From CAIVAT01 sp964473485 (GTDB lineage Bacteria > Bacteroidota > Bacteroidia > Bacteroidales > FEN-979), in NCBI GenBank assembly GCA_964473485.1, contig CAYYPH010000003.1:62001-126000 (forward strand): 64,000 nt of DNA, given 5' to 3'. The notes under the pieces are model-generated. The model worked only from the letters and a program-made list of their open reading frames with translations. It did no database searches and had not been told where the DNA came from. The translations under genes and the position numbers were made by a program. Of the stretch, positions 60,925-64,000 are shown piece after piece. Numbering within the stretch: the first letter of the stretch is position 1; every line of letters starts with the position of its first letter.

Positions 60925-61580
60925 ATTTCAACTATTTTATTCCTTATGGCATATTTGATCAGTTCGACGGTGGTTTTAAGCTCCAGTTTTTTCATGATGT
61001 GGTTCTTGTGGGTTTCAACGGTTCTGATGCTGATGTCAAGTTTTGCACTGATCTCCTTGTTGATGAATCCCTCAGCGAAAAGCTTCAGGATCTCAATTTC
61101 GCGTGAGGTCAGTGAAACAGGCCCAACGGTTGATCCCCCCACGTCCTCTTTGGCTTTTCTGACGTAACTTTTCAACAGCACCCGTGCGATTGAATCGGAG
61201 AAAAATTCCTCACCCTCGTAAATGGCATGGATGGCTTCGAGCAGTTCCTCGCGCGAGGTGTTTTTCGGAAGATAGCCCCGGGCGCCGGCTTTGACCGCAT
61301 TAAAGATAAAATCCTCGTGTGTGTACATGGAGAGGATCAAAATTTTTATTTCGGGATACTGGTCGCTGACGCGGCGGGTGATCTCGATCCCGGTCGTGTC
61401 GGGCAGCGAAATGTCGAGGATCAGTATGTCGGGTTGCTCGTTCGCGATCTTTTCGAAACACTCCTTCCCGGTGGAGGCCTCTCCGAGGATGGAGATATCC
61501 TGGGAACTCATCAGCAATGCCTTGATGCCGTCGCGGACCAGCTGATGGTCATCCACGAGGAAAATCCTGATTGTCGCCAT
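60921..61580 (-). CDS. NarL/FixJ-type response regulator
   Basis: A 219-residue regulator: receiver domain with LVDDHQLVRDGIKALL, Asp56 in ILILDISLPDTTG and Lys in GARGYLPKNTSREEL, then a LuxR-type helix-turn-helix (LTSREIEILKLFAEGFINKE, VETHKNHIMKKLEL). It overlaps the preceding histidine kinase gene by 32 bases and panC by four, so all are made from one transcript. Direct targets are unknown. Confidence 0.95.
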   Translation of the reverse strand: MATIRIFLVDDHQLVRDGIKALLMSSQDISILGEASTGKECFEKIANEQPDILILDISLPDTTGIEITRRVSDQYPEIKILILSMYTHEDFIFNAVKAGARGYLPKNTSREELLEAIHAIYEGEEFFSDSIARVLLKSYVRKAKEDVGGSTVGPVSLTSREIEILKLFAEGFINKEISAKLDISIRTVETHKNHIMKKLELKTTVELIKYAIRNKIVEI

Positions 61581-62616
61581 GGGGTATGAAAATTGGTGCC
61601 TCTACTGTAATGGTGGTGCCCTTTCCGGGCGATGATATGATCTCGATGTGACCCTGAAGCAGGCTGACCCGCTCGCGCATATTATGGATCCCGTTACCGC
61701 CTTCGATCCCGGCCGTGTTGGTGCGGAATCCGCGTCCGTTATCGCGAATGATCAATACAAGCTGATCTGCCCTTCGGTTCAGGTTGATCCAGACCTCCCG
61801 GGCTGAAGCGTGCTTTACAATATTGCTGAGGGCTTCCTGGGTCAAACGGTAAATGTACGTTTTGACTTTCTGGTCCACCTTCTCGAAGTCACCCTTAGCT
61901 TCGAAATGTATCTTCAGCCCGCTCAGCTCCTCCGTGTCGAGAAAGAGATTCCTGAAGGCGATCACCAGGCCGAAAGCCTCAAGCACCGAAGGCATGAGGT
62001 TATTCGAGATCCTTCTGACCTCATCGATGATCTGGTCGAGGTAATTCTTCAGCTCCTGTATCGAATTCCTGATCTCACGGGCATCCTGGTACAACAGTCC
62101 CTCGAGGCGCAACTTGATCGCGATCAGCAACTGTCCGATCCCGTCGTGGAGTTCACGCGACAGGCGCTGCCGTTCCATCTCCTCCGCATCGATCACCGAA
62201 CGCATACGCCCAAAGCGTTCAAGCTGCAGTTCCCTGGTTTTTTCCTGTATCTGCCTTGCCATGGTGTTGAAGGAGTGGGTGAGCATTCCGATCTCATCAT
62301 TGGCTGAGACCGGCACATCGACATGATCGCGACCCTCTCCAAGTCTTGTGGCGGCATCTTTGAGCCGGATGAGCGGCCGTGTAATCCGCCTCGAGATGAA
62401 CCAGACCACACTGAAAAACAGGATGGTCAGTATGGAACTGAGCAGCAGGATAAACAAAATGAGCAGGGTGGGCGAAAGGGAGGTAGAACCTGCATCATGT
62501 AAAAACTTTTGGCTGGCAAGGTACTGGTAAACAATCAGGTTGACAAGAACAATGGCCACCAGGAAAGGCAAAACGAAATAAAATACCAGTTTCCAGCGGA
62601 TTGAAATGTTCTTCAT
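61549..62616 (-). CDS. NarX/DegS-type sensor histidine kinase
   Basis: A 355-residue kinase with two transmembrane helices (about 10-31 and 50-74) separated by only about 18 residues, so there is almost no periplasmic sensor. A HAMP domain follows (about 72-125), a coiled coil, then HisKA_3 with His157 in RLSRELHDGIGQLL and an HATPase with DNGRGF and HNMRERVSLLQGHI. It most likely senses a membrane or cytoplasmic cue. Partner of the overlapping NarL-type regulator. The leftward -7 box at 62649 precedes it. Confidence 0.93.
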   Translation of the reverse strand: MKNISIRWKLVFYFVLPFLVAIVLVNLIVYQYLASQKFLHDAGSTSLSPTLLILFILLLSSILTILFFSVVWFISRRITRPLIRLKDAATRLGEGRDHVDVPVSANDEIGMLTHSFNTMARQIQEKTRELQLERFGRMRSVIDAEEMERQRLSRELHDGIGQLLIAIKLRLEGLLYQDAREIRNSIQELKNYLDQIIDEVRRISNNLMPSVLEAFGLVIAFRNLFLDTEELSGLKIHFEAKGDFEKVDQKVKTYIYRLTQEALSNIVKHASAREVWINLNRRADQLVLIIRDNGRGFRTNTAGIEGGNGIHNMRERVSLLQGHIEIISSPGKGTTITVEAPIFIPHGDNQDFPRG

Positions 62617-62626
62617 GCCTTTTTAC

Positions 62627-62634
62627 TATTTTTG
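62627..62634 (+). promoter_or_regulatory. -7 element TATTTTTG of the M1 aminopeptidase gene
   Basis: TATTTTTG lies 38 bases before the ATG at 62673 and points rightwards. It sits just left of the leftward kinase -7 box, so the two transcripts start towards and across each other. Confidence 0.5.
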
Positions 62635-62648
62635 GCCTGTAACCGGTA

Positions 62649-62656
62649 CAAACATA
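62649..62656 (-). promoter_or_regulatory. -7 element (minus strand TATGTTTG) of the histidine kinase operon
   Basis: CAAACATA on the plus strand reads TATGTTTG leftwards, 32 bases ahead of the kinase start. It would drive the seven-gene run ending with radA. Confidence 0.5.
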
Positions 62657-62672
62657 CTAAATTATTGAATCT

Positions 62673-64000
62673 ATGCGATGGTCCTTTCTTTCCTTTCCCT
62701 TTAAATACACGGCAACCGGCTTCATGGCGCTGCTCCTGATGATGCCTGGTTTATACTTCCGGCTGTCGGCCCAGGTAAAAACAGTGACCTATTATGCTGA
62801 TCAGGCATCGGTTCCCCCTGATCTCATTGCCGGTCTTCGCCACATCGAGGCCCATCTCAGGTTTACGCCTGAAGAGAACCTGGTAATCGGTGAAGCTGAG
62901 ATGACCATCGTTCCGAACCGTTATCAAACCGATTCAGTGGTGTTTCAATGTCCTGATTTTAAGGTTTTCACTGTAAAAATTGATGGGACTTTGGTGTCAT
63001 TCAGAATGAATGGTTCAGCCCTGGTGATCTATCCGGATGGAGAACAAAAAAAGGCTCTTGTCAAGGGCCGTGAAGCGAAAATCCGGATTGAATACGAATC
63101 CAGGCCACAGGCTGGCCCGATCTACTTTGTTGGCTGGACAAAAGAGGAGGCGGGAAAACGGAAAGTCATCTGGGCTCACCGGCCCAATGGCTGGTTACCC
63201 TATATGGAGTCGAGGGTGCAGATGGACCTGTTCATAACCTTCGATCAGGGGTATAATGTCTTCTCAAACGGCGAACGGATATCGGTGACCGGCAATCCCG
63301 ACGGGACAAAGACCTGGCACTACAGCATGAAAAAAGATCATCCCTTCTTCTCCACCTGTGTGGTGATCGGCGATTACCAGTTTCAACAGTCAACAACCGC
63401 ACGCGGGGTGCCGCTCGAATTCTGGTATTATTCCGATGTGCCCGGAAAGGTTGCCACCACTTATAAATACACCGAAGAGATGTTTTCGTTCTTCGAACAT
63501 GAGATGGGTGTGAATTATCCCTACCCGGTATATCGCCAGGCTCCTGTGATCGATTACATGTACGGAGGCATGGAGACAACCACCGCCACCGTTTTCGGCG
63601 ACTTCATGCTGATCGATCCGCGTGCCTGGTGGCAGCGCAATTATGTGAATGTCAATGCCCACGAACTCGCACACCAATGGTTTGGCAACTACGTGGCCCA
63701 CCTGGTAAACAAGGATGTGTGGCTCACCGAAAGTTTCGGAACTTACTACGCCAAGCTTTTTGAAAAGCATATTTATGGAGAGGATCAATACCAGAATGTG
63801 CGGAACGAAGAGATACTGCTTAGCCTGGAAGCGGCAAAGCGCAACGACTTCCCGGTTGGAGGGAGCCGCGGAGGTGTGGAACGGATCTACCGGAAGGGTT
63901 CCCTGGTACTTGACATGCTGCGTGATGTAATGGGCGAACGTGAATTCAGGGACGCCATCCGGCTCTACCTGGAGCGGTATGGGTTCGCATACGCCGAGAC
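62673..64000 (+). CDS. M1 family zinc aminopeptidase, N-terminal part (3' end outside window)
   Basis: The frame from ATG 62673 stays open to the last base (442 complete codons visible). An N-terminal signal sequence (about residues 12-34, ending LSAQ) shows export. The substrate-binding Gly-x-Met-Glu loop is GGMETTTATVFG, and the zinc site is HELAH (330-334) with Glu353 eighteen residues after it in DVWLTESFG, so the enzyme is predicted active. M1 enzymes remove N-terminal residues from peptides; an exported form fits peptide use together with the S46 dipeptidyl-peptidase. Sequence past 64000 is needed for the C-terminal domain. Confidence 0.93.
   Translation, partial: MRWSFLSFPFKYTATGFMALLLMMPGLYFRLSAQVKTVTYYADQASVPPDLIAGLRHIEAHLRFTPEENLVIGEAEMTIVPNRYQTDSVVFQCPDFKVFTVKIDGTLVSFRMNGSALVIYPDGEQKKALVKGREAKIRIEYESRPQAGPIYFVGWTKEEAGKRKVIWAHRPNGWLPYMESRVQMDLFITFDQGYNVFSNGERISVTGNPDGTKTWHYSMKKDHPFFSTCVVIGDYQFQQSTTARGVPLEFWYYSDVPGKVATTYKYTEEMFSFFEHEMGVNYPYPVYRQAPVIDYMYGGMETTTATVFGDFMLIDPRAWWQRNYVNVNAHELAHQWFGNYVAHLVNKDVWLTESFGTYYAKLFEKHIYGEDQYQNVRNEEILLSLEAAKRNDFPVGGSRGGVERIYRKGSLVLDMLRDVMGEREFRDAIRLYLERYGFAYAE

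Overview
The window is a stretch of chromosome from a member of the Bacteroidota, most likely an uncultured member of the Bacteroidales or a close relative. The evidence is the gliding/type IX secretion (T9SS) core genes gldL-gldM-gldN, several secreted proteins ending in a T9SS sorting tail, an S46 dipeptidyl-peptidase, paired methylmalonyl-CoA mutase subunits, LytTR and HU-CCDC81/SPOR proteins, and many upstream elements matching the phylum-specific -7 box TAnnTTTG (some with a -33 TTTG). One run of 100 N flanked by an exact 55-bp duplication suggests a short-read, possibly metagenome-derived, assembly. I saw no rRNA, tRNA, CRISPR array, transposase or prophage, and no gene-free stretch longer than about 240 bases.

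Layout. 1-2918: end of gldL, then gldM and gldN (T9SS motor and periplasmic ring). 3016-13291: housekeeping run recG, pheT, a receiver-less sigma-54 activator, lptE, a TPR-like gene broken by the N gap, secG and groES-groEL. 13382-19735: DUF4468 protein, rlmN, adenine deaminase, an ArsR-type regulator, a large Ig-like lipoprotein (minus strand) and yebC. 19786-22052 (minus): acetate kinase followed by an orphan response regulator. 22284-29194: GH3-like protein, deoxynucleoside kinase, kdsB, HU-CCDC81/SPOR envelope protein, trmB and a DPP11-like S46 peptidase. 29242-30099 (minus): a TIGR01777 epimerase. 30202-39141: an apparent operon in which the small and large subunits of methylmalonyl-CoA mutase are separated by a receiver protein, a hybrid histidine kinase and an outer-membrane protein, and which ends with an M16 peptidase.

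39146-49435 (minus) is the most unusual region. It is a long, tightly packed run of an arylsulfotransferase-like gene interrupted by one in-frame TAG, a secreted beta-propeller, a CotH kinase with lamin-tail domain, a lipoprotein, a secreted YD-like protein, a VTC-type polyphosphate polymerase, a DUF4956 membrane protein, a DUF2490 outer-membrane protein, and a LytS/LytTR two-component system. I read the CotH-VTC-DUF4956-DUF2490-LytS/LytTR part as a candidate envelope system built around polyphosphate and protein phosphorylation, with its own sensor.

49652-54519: O-methyltransferase, purE (minus) divergent from hpt-adk-obgE, a PAP2 phosphatase and a small exported protein. 54617-56725 (minus): type II NADH dehydrogenase-like enzyme, flavin-split-barrel protein and a small membrane protein. 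56802-62616 (minus): a seven-gene overlapping run of histidine kinase, NarL-type regulator, panC, panD, a flippase-like membrane protein, rfaE2 and radA. 62673-64000: the N-terminal part of an M1 aminopeptidase running off the right edge.
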